A DNA stretch of 64,000 bases from CAVSJO01 sp963728445 (lineage in GTDB: Bacteria > Gemmatimonadota > Gemmatimonadetes > Longimicrobiales > RSA9), in assembly GCA_963728445.1 (NCBI GenBank), contig CAVSJO010000006.1:186001-250000 (forward strand), given 5' to 3'. The notes under the pieces are model-generated. The model had not been told where the DNA came from, did not search any database, and saw only the letters and a list, made by a program, of their open reading frames with translations. How positions within the stretch are numbered: position 1 is the stretch's first letter; each line of letters opens with the position of its first letter. Below, piece after piece: positions 26,049 through 33,985 of the stretch. Position numbers and translations under genes: made by a program.

Positions 26049-27559
26049 GCCGCCATCCGCGCGCTGACCGGAGCCACGACCCGCGCCGCGACCGGGAGCT
26101 GACTCTCTTCGAGGCGCTGCTGCCGATCCTGGCCATGGCCGCGATGTTCATCGCGGGCGTCGCGTTCATCGGCTTCAGCTCGGAGCTGCTCGTCGCGGTG
26201 CTCATCGGGGCGGCGGGCGTGGCGGGCGTCGTGGCCGCGCGCCACGGCCACGGCTGGGAGGAGATGCAGGCGTCCACCGGGGAGAAGCTCGCCGGCGTGC
26301 TCCCCGCCCTTCTCATCCTGCTGGTAATCGGCGCGTTGATCGGCACGTGGGTGCTCTCGGGCACCATCCCGTACATGGTCTACTGGGGCGTGCGCGTCGT
26401 GCACCCCTCGCTGCTCGTGCCGACGGCGTTCCTGGCGACGTCGCTCATGTCCCTCTTCACCGGCACGTCGTGGGGCTCCGCGGGCACCATCGGCGTCGCG
26501 CTCATGGGCACCGCCGCCGCGCTGCACGCGCCCCTCGCCGTGACCGCCGGCGCCGTCGTCTCCGGCGCCTACCTGGGCGACAAGATGTCCCCGCTCTCCG
26601 ACTCGACGAACATCTCCGCCATCGGCGCGGGCGCGAATCTGTTCGCCCACGTGCGCCACATGATGTACACGGCGACGCCGTCCTTCGTCGCGTGCCTCAC
26701 CGTCTATTTCCTGGTCGCCCACTTCGCCCCGGTCCCCGCAGACGGCGGCGGCGCCGGGGCCGCCGTGCTGATGGCGGACCTGGAGCGCCATTTCACGCTG
26801 AGCTGGATCGTGCTGATCCCGCCGGCCGTCGTCGTGTGGGCCATCGTGCGGCGTGCGCCTCCGGCACTGGCCATCGGCGCCTCCTCGATCGTCGCGATGG
26901 TCATCGGCGTCGGGGTGCAGCGCTTCAGCGTCGAGGACGCCATCGTGGCCGCCGTCGCCGGCTTCGACCCCGCCATGTTTCCGGGCGACGTCGCCCCCGG
27001 AACGCAGCTCGTCACCCTCGTCCATCGGGGCGGCCTCTACTTCATGGCGCCGACCCTCATCGTCGTGATCGCCGCCTTCCTGCTCGCCGCCGGAATGGAC
27101 GTGTCGGGCGCGCTCGACCTGATCATCCACCGCATGCTCGCCGCCGTGCGCTCCGTCTTCGGCCTGATCGCCGCCACCATGGCCGCCGGCGCGACGATGA
27201 TCGGACTCACGAGCCACGGCGGCGTGACGGCCCTCGTCATCGGCGGGCTGTTCCAGGAGGCGTACCGCGAGCGCGGCCTGGCCCCCGTCAACCTGTCGCG
27301 CAGCATCGAGGACTCCGTGACCATCACGGAGCCCCTCATGCCGTGGACCGTCTCGGCGGTGTACATGGCCACCACCCTCGGCGTGCCCACCACCCATTAC
27401 GCGCCCTGGGCCGTGTTCTGCTATGGCGGCCCGATCTTCTCGCTGACGATCGCCGGGCTGTACCGGTACACGGGATTCGGCATCCGGCGGCTCGAGCCGG
27501 AGCCCACCCTCCCCACGCGGGCCCACGCGCCCGCTCCGTCTTCCGCACGGGTGCCATGA
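26045..27559 (+). CDS. nhaC: NhaC family Na+/H+ antiporter
   Basis: 504 residues with roughly 12 membrane helices. Family landmarks are SLFTGTSWGSAGTIGVAL, GAYLGDKMSPLSDSTNISA (the core ion-binding loop) and TSHGGVTALVIGG. NhaC-type carriers exchange Na+ for H+ or, in some members, malate/lactate with Na+. GTG 26045 overlaps the stop of a small upstream frame. The stop overlaps the glpD start (ATGA), so the two are co-translated. Confidence 0.88.
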   Translation: MSRHPRADRSHDPRRDRELTLFEALLPILAMAAMFIAGVAFIGFSSELLVAVLIGAAGVAGVVAARHGHGWEEMQASTGEKLAGVLPALLILLVIGALIGTWVLSGTIPYMVYWGVRVVHPSLLVPTAFLATSLMSLFTGTSWGSAGTIGVALMGTAAALHAPLAVTAGAVVSGAYLGDKMSPLSDSTNISAIGAGANLFAHVRHMMYTATPSFVACLTVYFLVAHFAPVPADGGGAGAAVLMADLERHFTLSWIVLIPPAVVVWAIVRRAPPALAIGASSIVAMVIGVGVQRFSVEDAIVAAVAGFDPAMFPGDVAPGTQLVTLVHRGGLYFMAPTLIVVIAAFLLAAGMDVSGALDLIIHRMLAAVRSVFGLIAATMAAGATMIGLTSHGGVTALVIGGLFQEAYRERGLAPVNLSRSIEDSVTITEPLMPWTVSAVYMATTLGVPTTHYAPWAVFCYGGPIFSLTIAGLYRYTGFGIRRLEPEPTLPTRAHAPAPSSARVP

Positions 27560-29157
27560 ATCGCGACACCATGCGCAGCGCGCTTCGGGACGCCGAGGAG
27601 CCGTTCGACTTCGTCATCATCGGCGGCGGGGCCACGGGCCTCGGCTGTGCCATCGATGCGGCGTCGCGCGGCTACCAGACGCTCCTCCTGGAGCAGAACG
27701 ACTTCGCCAAGGGCACGTCCAGCCGCTCGACGAAGCTCGTCCACGGCGGCGTCCGGTACCTCCAGCAGGGCAACGTCTCGCTCGTGCTCGAAGCGCTCAA
27801 GGAGCGCGGCCGCCTCCTCCACAACGCGCCCCACCTCGTCCACGATCTCCCGTTCGTCGTCCCCAACTACTCGTGGTGGGAGGGGCCGTTCTACGGCGTC
27901 GGGATGAAGGTGTACGACCTCCTCGCCGGGCGCTCCGGCTTCGGCCGCTCGAAGCACCTCTCGAAAGAGGAGACGCTGCAACGGCTCCCGACCATCGAGC
28001 CCGAGGGGCTCGACGGCGGCGTGGTCTACTACGACGCGCAGTTCGACGACGCCCGCCTCGCCGTGAACATGGCGCAGACGGCCGTCGAGCAGGGCGGCGT
28101 CCTCCTCAACTACTGCCGGGTCACGGACCTCCTCAAGAACGGCACCGAGATCGCCGGCGTGCAGGCCCGCGACGCGGAAGGCGGCGACACGTTCGACATC
28201 CACGCCCGCGTCGTGATCAACGCCACCGGCGTCTGGACCGATGCGATCCGGCGCATGGACGACCCCGGCGCCCGGGAGATGGTGTCGCCGAGCCAGGGCG
28301 TCCACATCGTGCTCGACAAGGCGTTCCTCCCGGGCGACTCCGCCATCATGGTTCCCAGGACCGACGACGGCCGTGTCCTCTTCGCCATCCCGTGGAACGA
28401 CTCCGTCTTGATCGGCACTACGGACACGCCGGTCGAGGAAGTCGAGCTGGAGCCGCGCCCGCTGGAGGAGGAGCTGGCGTTCCTGCTCGAGCACGCCGCC
28501 CGCTACCTCACCCGGGACCCGACGCCGGCCGACGTCCGCAGCACCTTCGCCGGGCTCCGCCCGCTCGTCGGCTCGCCCGACGAAGAAGGCGGGACAGCCG
28601 CGCTCTCCCGGGACCACACGCTCCACATCGCGACCTCCGGCCTCGTCACCATCGCCGGCGGAAAGTGGACGACGTACCGGAAGATGGCCGAGGACACCAT
28701 CGACCAGGCCGCGACCCTCGCCCAGCTCGAAGATCGCGCCTGCGTCACGAAGGATCTCCGCATCCACGGCTACCACCAGAACTCGGAGGTCTTCGGCGAC
28801 CTCCACAAGTACGGCTCCGACGCCCCGCGCATCCAGGACCTGATGCGCGAGGAGCCCGACCTCGCCGAGCGGCTCCACCCGGGCCGGCCCGTCGTCGCGG
28901 CGCAGGTCGTCTGGGCGGCCCGACACGAGATGGCGCGGACGGTCGAGGACTTCCTCTCCCGGCGGACGCGGACGCTCCTGCTCGACGCCCGCGCCAGCAT
29001 CGACATGGCGCCGCAGGTGGCTTCGCTGATGGCCGAAGAGCTGGGCCGTGACGCGGCGTGGCAGCGCGAGCAGGTCGAGGCCTACACCGCTCTCGCCCGC
29101 GGCTACTTCATCGCCGACGGTACCCTGCGTACGGAGGACGTCGCCGGCGGCGCATGA
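27556..29157 (+). CDS. glpD: Glycerol-3-phosphate dehydrogenase, FAD-dependent
   Basis: 533 residues. The FAD dinucleotide motif IIGGGATGLGCAIDAASRG is near the N-terminus, followed by the family block NDFAKGTSSRSTKLVHGG. Mid-protein QFDDARLAVN, the catalytic-domain TTDTPVE and the C-terminal GGKWTTYRKMAEDT are typical of GlpD. It oxidises glycerol-3-phosphate to dihydroxyacetone phosphate with electrons to quinone at the inner membrane. Overlaps nhaC by 4 bases; no glpF or glpK is nearby. Confidence 0.95.
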   Translation: MNRDTMRSALRDAEEPFDFVIIGGGATGLGCAIDAASRGYQTLLLEQNDFAKGTSSRSTKLVHGGVRYLQQGNVSLVLEALKERGRLLHNAPHLVHDLPFVVPNYSWWEGPFYGVGMKVYDLLAGRSGFGRSKHLSKEETLQRLPTIEPEGLDGGVVYYDAQFDDARLAVNMAQTAVEQGGVLLNYCRVTDLLKNGTEIAGVQARDAEGGDTFDIHARVVINATGVWTDAIRRMDDPGAREMVSPSQGVHIVLDKAFLPGDSAIMVPRTDDGRVLFAIPWNDSVLIGTTDTPVEEVELEPRPLEEELAFLLEHAARYLTRDPTPADVRSTFAGLRPLVGSPDEEGGTAALSRDHTLHIATSGLVTIAGGKWTTYRKMAEDTIDQAATLAQLEDRACVTKDLRIHGYHQNSEVFGDLHKYGSDAPRIQDLMREEPDLAERLHPGRPVVAAQVVWAARHEMARTVEDFLSRRTRTLLLDARASIDMAPQVASLMAEELGRDAAWQREQVEAYTALARGYFIADGTLRTEDVAGGA

Positions 29158-29208
29158 TCTCCGCGACCTCGAGGCGACACGCGGATTCGCCCGCGGACGG
29201 CCCGCGCC

Positions 29209-29622
29209 TCAGTTCGTGGCGATGTGGGGGGAAACCACCTCGACTACCCGGCGCGCGCCGGCCCGGGCTCGATCGGCGTCATCGCGAGAATAGAAGCCGG
29301 AGGGCGTCAGGTCTTCGGCGCCGTAGAACGCCAGCTCGCGGTCCCGCCGCAGCCGCCGCGAGACCTCCGTGATTTCCGTGAGATGGGGCTCCAGTCCGGA
29401 CGGGAGCCGCGCCCGCTCCGCGACCAGCACGTCCGACACGTCGTGGTTGCGCGGCGGATCCACGCCGCACGACCGCAGCAACGCCTTCAGCGCCAGCTCC
29501 ACGGCTTCCTGCGACTCCCGCACCACGTCCGCCCAACTCTCCGCATCGTACAGAACGTCCAGCGCCCTGAGCCGCACCGTCGCACGCCAGATGTAGTCCC
29601 CGGCCAGTTCCGTGTTGTGCAT
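29209..29622 (-). CDS. HEPN domain protein, likely toxin of a HEPN/MNT pair
   Basis: 137 residues: one HEPN helical bundle with ESWADVVRESQEAVELALKALLRSCGVDPPRNHDVSDV, the usual A-E-LKALL and HD pattern of PF05168-type proteins. HEPN partners of MNT proteins are RNases or otherwise toxic, and are inactivated by their nucleotidyltransferase partner. ATG 29622 overlaps the stop of the MNT gene (TGATG), which fits an antitoxin-first operon. A canonical Rx4-6H nuclease motif is not obvious, so catalytic status is uncertain. Confidence 0.75.
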   Translation of the reverse strand: MHNTELAGDYIWRATVRLRALDVLYDAESWADVVRESQEAVELALKALLRSCGVDPPRNHDVSDVLVAERARLPSGLEPHLTEITEVSRRLRRDRELAFYGAEDLTPSGFYSRDDADRARAGARRVVEVVSPHIATN

Positions 29623-30197
29623 CAGGCCGCCTCCACCCAGTACGACTGCCCGTGCGTCCACCCGCGTCGCAGCTGCCCCGACGCGATCCGCCGACGCACC
29701 TCCGCCAGCCATCGCGAAACCGCGAACTCCCGCTCGAACAGCACCAGTCCGTCCAGCGCCGCCTCCGCCCACAGCCCCGATGCCCGCGCGCCCGGCTCCG
29801 GCAGATGCACGAAGTGCGGCTCCACCGGCCGGGAATCCACGGCCACCGGCGCCGCGTCCCACTGCTCGTACAGCCGCCGCTCCAGCGGCAACGCCTCCTC
29901 CACCACCACCAGCACGTCCACGTCCGAGCTCACCCCCGCCTCCGCGCGCGCCCATGAGCCGAACACGACCACTCCCACCAGGGCGCCCGCGGCCACCTCC
30001 ACCGCACGCGCCAGCACCGCCGTCGCTGCGCCCTCGACCACCGCTCCCGGCGTAGACAGTCGTCGTGCACAGTACTCGTTCAGCGACAGCCCCGCCGCGT
30101 CCGCCGCCGCGCGCAACGCCGCGTGAAGCCGCGGGTCCAGGCGCAGCAGAAACCGGCCGGACGGCAGCTCGTTCGCGGGGCTCGTGGTATCATCCAT
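29622..30197 (-). CDS. Ribbon-helix-helix/MNT nucleotidyltransferase fusion, likely antitoxin
   Basis: 191 residues. Residues about 13-50 (GRFLLRLDPRLHAALRAAAD, then LSLNEYCARRL) form a HicB/Arc-like ribbon-helix-helix DNA-binding segment. Residues about 60-180 are a minimal nucleotidyltransferase with the catalytic GSWARAEAGVSSDVDVLVV pattern. MNT antitoxins can AMPylate their HEPN partner. Fusion to an RHH domain suggests this protein also represses its own promoter, where paired TGATACCA repeats flank the start codon. Confidence 0.78.
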   Translation of the reverse strand: MDDTTSPANELPSGRFLLRLDPRLHAALRAAADAAGLSLNEYCARRLSTPGAVVEGAATAVLARAVEVAAGALVGVVVFGSWARAEAGVSSDVDVLVVVEEALPLERRLYEQWDAAPVAVDSRPVEPHFVHLPEPGARASGLWAEAALDGLVLFEREFAVSRWLAEVRRRIASGQLRRGWTHGQSYWVEAA

Positions 30198-30213
30198 GTC
30201 GAAGATGGTATCA
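30185..30213 (-). promoter_or_regulatory. Direct TGATACCA repeats at the MNT/HEPN start, likely operator
   Basis: Read on the minus strand, TGATACCA occurs at 30213-30206 and 30192-30185, 21 bases apart (two helical turns), flanking the ATG at 30197. RHH repressors bind short direct or inverted repeats with this phasing, so autoregulation by the MNT-RHH protein is likely (inference). Confidence 0.5.
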
Positions 30214-30243
30214 CCTGCCCGTCGGTGCGGTCAAGGCACGCTG

Positions 30244-30903
30244 CTATCCCGCTCCGCCGGCCCTGAAGTACAGAGCAAGGAGCAGGAGACTTCCCGGAAC
30301 CGTGACCGCCCAGGGCAGTCCGAACAGGAGCTGACCGACCGAGTAGCCCGGGTAGAAGTACGCTATGCAGAACAGCGGGATGATCAGACCGTTTGCGATG
30401 AAAAGGCGTCGCACCCACAGCTGCAGCCCCTCCTTCCGGAAGAGCGGCGCCGCGAAGAGCGTGGACAGACTCAGGAAGATGTAGCCCAGTGCATCCACGT
30501 CCCAGAAGAGGGAATGGGGAGTCTGGTTCAGCACGGCGAGGGGCCCCGGCGTGCCGGCCGGATCCTCGAACGTCCAGGAGTATCCGGCCGGTATGACAGT
30601 CGCCAGCTGCACCACGTAGTTCAGCGTGTTGTACGTCGTGTAGATGACTGCGAACGCCACCGCCGCGCTGCCCCAGAACCGGCCCTCGTCCGGGGCGGTC
30701 GCGTGGAGAACGAGCATGGCCAGCAACACGGGCACGGGCATCATGAGCGATGCGGTGAAAGCGATCACCGCGTCCGCTTGCGGGCTCACCATGTCGAAGA
30801 TCTGCAGGAACGCGCTGAGCACGTAGCCGACCGCCCCGACGAGCGCAGTCGTCGCTGCCCAGAAGCCGATCCTGTGGAGAGTCGTCCTCGTCTGCGGTGT
30901 CAC
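30244..30903 (-). CDS. Multi-pass membrane protein, unknown function
   Basis: 219 residues with about six or seven predicted helices, including ATTALVGAVGYVLSAFLQIF and an ending rich in Leu/Ala (TVPGSLLLLALYF). No catalytic motif. Its layout resembles the second membrane protein at 33096-33845 and DUF4386-like proteins, though family membership is uncertain. GTG 30903 follows AGGAGGAG and overlaps the stop of the broken acyltransferase-like gene (GTGA). Confidence 0.65.
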   Translation of the reverse strand: MTPQTRTTLHRIGFWAATTALVGAVGYVLSAFLQIFDMVSPQADAVIAFTASLMMPVPVLLAMLVLHATAPDEGRFWGSAAVAFAVIYTTYNTLNYVVQLATVIPAGYSWTFEDPAGTPGPLAVLNQTPHSLFWDVDALGYIFLSLSTLFAAPLFRKEGLQLWVRRLFIANGLIIPLFCIAYFYPGYSVGQLLFGLPWAVTVPGSLLLLALYFRAGGAG

Positions 30904-31485
30904 GTGTGCTCCTCCTGGGCGGGGGACAGCCCACCAGCACCGATCATGAGCGCGTGCAGCCGGCGCACGAAGCGGTCCACCGGCGCCCCGTCAGTCACCG
31001 CGTGATCGAAGACCACCGTCAGCGCCAGCATCTCGCGGTCGCCCTCGGGAGAGGGCCGGCGTGCCATGCCCCCGACTTCGATCGCCAGGGGGTGGAGCCC
31101 CGAGGGGATGCCCTGGGCGAGAAGCCCCGGGCTGGCCATACCGGTGGCCGCCACGACCACCGTTCTCATGGTCTTCTTGATCCACCGGGGCTTCCGGAGC
31201 ACCCATCGCCAGAACAGCAGATCCCGGAGCAGAGCTGGTAGCCGGAAGAACAGTGTCTGCGTTCGCCGACCGGCCGCCCGATGGACGCGAACTCGATGCG
31301 ACCTCCGCCGTCCGGGCCTGCCGGATCACTTCGTTGATGTCGCTCGCACGCTTCCGCGCCGCATTGCGAACGACGAACGGCATTGGCAGCGTATCCGGGT
31401 GATCTCCGCCCTCGACCTCCCGCTCAACGAGCACCCCGACGTCCAGGGCCGCAACTGCGGCACGGCGCCGAGGCAACCTCTTCAT
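30900..31485 (-). pseudogene. 2-oxoacid dehydrogenase E2-like acyltransferase domain gene, frameshifted
   Basis: The N-terminal part (31485 to about 31290) reads MKRLPRRRAAVAALDVGVLV and LPMPFVVRNAARKRASDINEVIR. The C-terminal part in another frame reads LLRDLLFWRWVLRKPRW, then LTVVFDHAVTDGAPVDRFVRRLHALM, the active-site-type block of lipoyl acyltransferases (classical HRxxDG, here HAVTDG). Between them, around 31210-31300, at least one frameshift is needed. There is no lipoyl domain. The His-to-DG block is altered (HAVTDG), so catalysis is doubtful even if the frame is restored. The stop overlaps the next gene. Confidence 0.6.
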
Positions 31486-31593
31486 CGAGCGATGTCGAGA
31501 TCATGGCGGGCGTCGACGCTTCGCGTAATCTTTGATTCCCCCGCGACGGACAGCTCAGCTTCGTCGCGCCCTCCCCCCACCCGAGAGCCCGAA

Positions 31594-33021
31594 ATGCGAC
31601 AGGAGATCCAGCACGGCCCCATCCCTCACATTCACGCCGAGGACGCCCACCCTCAGGAACACGGCGACCGCGCCCATGGAGCCCACGAGCCCATGGTGCA
31701 CGCGCCGCCGCCCGGCGCCCGGCTCGAGTATGAACGCGCGTTCGCGGCGGCGAAGCCCGCGCCAGGCTGCAAGGTCGTGTCCGTCGCCCTCGACGCGCGC
31801 GAGGTCGAATGGGAGTTCAGACCGGCGAAGCGGTCCGGCGCATGGGGGTACAACGGCCAGGTGCCGGGGCCCGTGATCGACGCGAACGTCGGCGACGTGC
31901 TGGAGGTCCGGCTCACGAACTCACTCCCGGAGCCGACGACCATCCACTGGCACGGGCTGCGGGTTCCCGCAGCGATGGACGGAACCGAGAACGTGCAGCA
32001 CCCGATCCCGCCGGGCGAGACGTTCACGTACCGGTTCCAGCTCCCCGATGCGGGCACGTTCTGGTACCACCCGCACAGCAACGAGATCGTCCAGCTCGAG
32101 CGCGGGCTCTACGGCGCGCTGATCGTGCGGGGGCCCGGCGAGCCGGTGCTGGACGCCGAGCGCGTCCTCGTCCTCGATGACGTCAAGCTCGACCGGAAGG
32201 GGCAGATCAAGCCGCCCGGCGGGTTCGTGGAGCGCCACGACGGGCGGCTGGGCAGCACGGTGCTGATCAACGGTCGGGAGCAGCCGGAGCTGTCCATGGC
32301 CGCCGGGCAGGTGGAGCGCTGGCGGGTGGTCAATGCCGCGAGCGCGCGCTACATCCGACTCTCCATCGGCGGGCGTCCGTTTCGACTGCTCGGCACCGAC
32401 GGAGGACTCGTGACCGCTCCCGTCACGATGAGCGAAGTGCTCCTCGCGCCCGCCGACCGGGCGGACATTGCGGTGGGCCCGTTTGCGGAGGGTGAGGAGG
32501 TGGCCATCGAGGCGCTTCCCTACAACCAGGGCAGCGTGGCGCGGCCCCGGCGACTTCGCTACGGCACCGTCCGCGTCGGCGCCGCAGTCCCGTCGAAGGC
32601 ATCGATCCCCGACCGGCTCCGCGACATCGTGCCGCTGGTGACCGGCCCCGTGACGCCCACGCGGGAGGTCCACCTCGGCTTCACCATGTCGCTGCGCGAA
32701 GGCGTCCGCTTCACGATCAACCGGGAGCTCCACCACCGGGCAGATCCGGTGCGCGTGGGTGAGCTCCAGGTGTGGGACATCGTGAACGACACGATGATGG
32801 ACCACCCATTCCACCTGCACGGGTTCTTCTTCCAGGTGCTGGAGGTGAACGGAGAGCCCCCGGCCTATCTTTCCTGGGAGGACACGCTCACGATCCCGCC
32901 GTCGGGGCGCGTTCGCATCGCGTGGATGCCGGACGACCGGCCGGGCGAGTGGATGTACCACTGCCACATCCTCGAGCACCACGCCGGCGGGATGATGGCG
33001 CACTTCGAGGTGGTGCGGTAG
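31594..33021 (+). CDS. Multicopper oxidase
   Basis: 475 residues with three cupredoxin domains. Copper-binding motifs: TIHWHGL (His118, His120), FWYHPHSN (His159, His161), DHPFHLHGFFF, and YHCHILEHHAGGMM with type-1 Cys457 and axial Met467. All four copper sites look complete. Substrates could be Cu(I), Mn(II) or phenolics. The N-terminus is His-rich (GPIPHIHAEDAHPQEHGDRA) and shows no Sec or Tat signal peptide, unusual for this mostly exported family. ATG 31594 was chosen because upstream codons look non-coding. Confidence 0.9.
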   Translation: MRQEIQHGPIPHIHAEDAHPQEHGDRAHGAHEPMVHAPPPGARLEYERAFAAAKPAPGCKVVSVALDAREVEWEFRPAKRSGAWGYNGQVPGPVIDANVGDVLEVRLTNSLPEPTTIHWHGLRVPAAMDGTENVQHPIPPGETFTYRFQLPDAGTFWYHPHSNEIVQLERGLYGALIVRGPGEPVLDAERVLVLDDVKLDRKGQIKPPGGFVERHDGRLGSTVLINGREQPELSMAAGQVERWRVVNAASARYIRLSIGGRPFRLLGTDGGLVTAPVTMSEVLLAPADRADIAVGPFAEGEEVAIEALPYNQGSVARPRRLRYGTVRVGAAVPSKASIPDRLRDIVPLVTGPVTPTREVHLGFTMSLREGVRFTINRELHHRADPVRVGELQVWDIVNDTMMDHPFHLHGFFFQVLEVNGEPPAYLSWEDTLTIPPSGRVRIAWMPDDRPGEWMYHCHILEHHAGGMMAHFEVVR

Positions 33022-33095
33022 CGCTCGGGCGGGTCCGTCTCGGGCAGCCGCGTTGCAGGGGCCGCTCCGGCCATGGCTGCGGGACGGCCCGCTCT

Positions 33096-33845
33096 TCATC
33101 GGCCAGGCGACGGGAGCCCCGAATAGCGCATCCGGGAGGAAGCCACCAGGAGCCAGGTCATCCAGCCCAGATTCAGGGCCCAGCCGATCACGATTGTGAT
33201 GGATTCCGTTCCCGAGAAGCCGTCGACTCCGACGACCCAGCCCTGCGCCAGAAAGGTGAGGCCCGCGAGTCCCATCAGAATGGCGATCGGCCGCGGGAGA
33301 GCCGTCCGCACCAGCGCGGCCGCGAACAGGAGCAGCGCGAGGCCCACGGCATAGTCCTGATAGCTCCTCAACCCCCACTCCACCCAGCGGATCGCCTCGG
33401 CGTTCGCGAAGCGCGCCGTCTTCTCGGCGGATGGGGCACTCAGCCAGGCGGCGTCCGCCTGCTTGTTGGCAACGCCGTCCACCGCCTGTAGCGTGCCGTA
33501 CAGAGCCAGGGCGGCTACGGCAGAAGCGGCACCGAAGCGGCTGACCCACGTCACCAATTCAGCTGCGGCTTCGAGTGCGAAGGACAGCGCGAGCAACCCC
33601 GCGAGCAGGATTGCCATGGCTGCGAACTGACCGAGGTGTACGGCCGTCCAGCTCCAGCTTCCGGCGTAGACGGCGAATATGGCGGGATGGTTGTTGGCGT
33701 CCCCTCCGGCGTGGAGCTGCGTCACCACGATGTAGAGGACCTGTCCGAGGAGCAGCAACCTCGCCGACAGCCGCAGCGCGGCCTGATCGGGTATCGTGCG
33801 GCCGCCGGGATCTGGGCTGGTCGCCGTCGAGGCCACGGTTTCCAT
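33096..33845 (-). CDS. Multi-pass membrane protein, unknown function
   Basis: 249 residues with about seven predicted helices (LSARLLLLGQVLYIVVTQL, GQFAAMAILLAGLLALSFAL, YAVGLALLLFAAALVRTAL, and others) after a soluble N-terminus of some 25 residues. No catalytic or transport motif. General organisation resembles the protein at 30244-30903; both may be DUF4386-like. Monocistronic as far as can be seen. Confidence 0.65.
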   Translation of the reverse strand: METVASTATSPDPGGRTIPDQAALRLSARLLLLGQVLYIVVTQLHAGGDANNHPAIFAVYAGSWSWTAVHLGQFAAMAILLAGLLALSFALEAAAELVTWVSRFGAASAVAALALYGTLQAVDGVANKQADAAWLSAPSAEKTARFANAEAIRWVEWGLRSYQDYAVGLALLLFAAALVRTALPRPIAILMGLAGLTFLAQGWVVGVDGFSGTESITIVIGWALNLGWMTWLLVASSRMRYSGLPSPGR

Positions 33846-33985
33846 TGAGGTACTCCGCGTGAGATGGGGCGCGGACCGCCGGAACGAACGGTCAATATGG
33901 CGTCCGTCTGGCCCGCGCCCAATCTTCTCTGGTGTTGTCCAGCCGCGACCCCTCGCCGCTGCCCCGGTCCCGCGAAGGCATGCCG

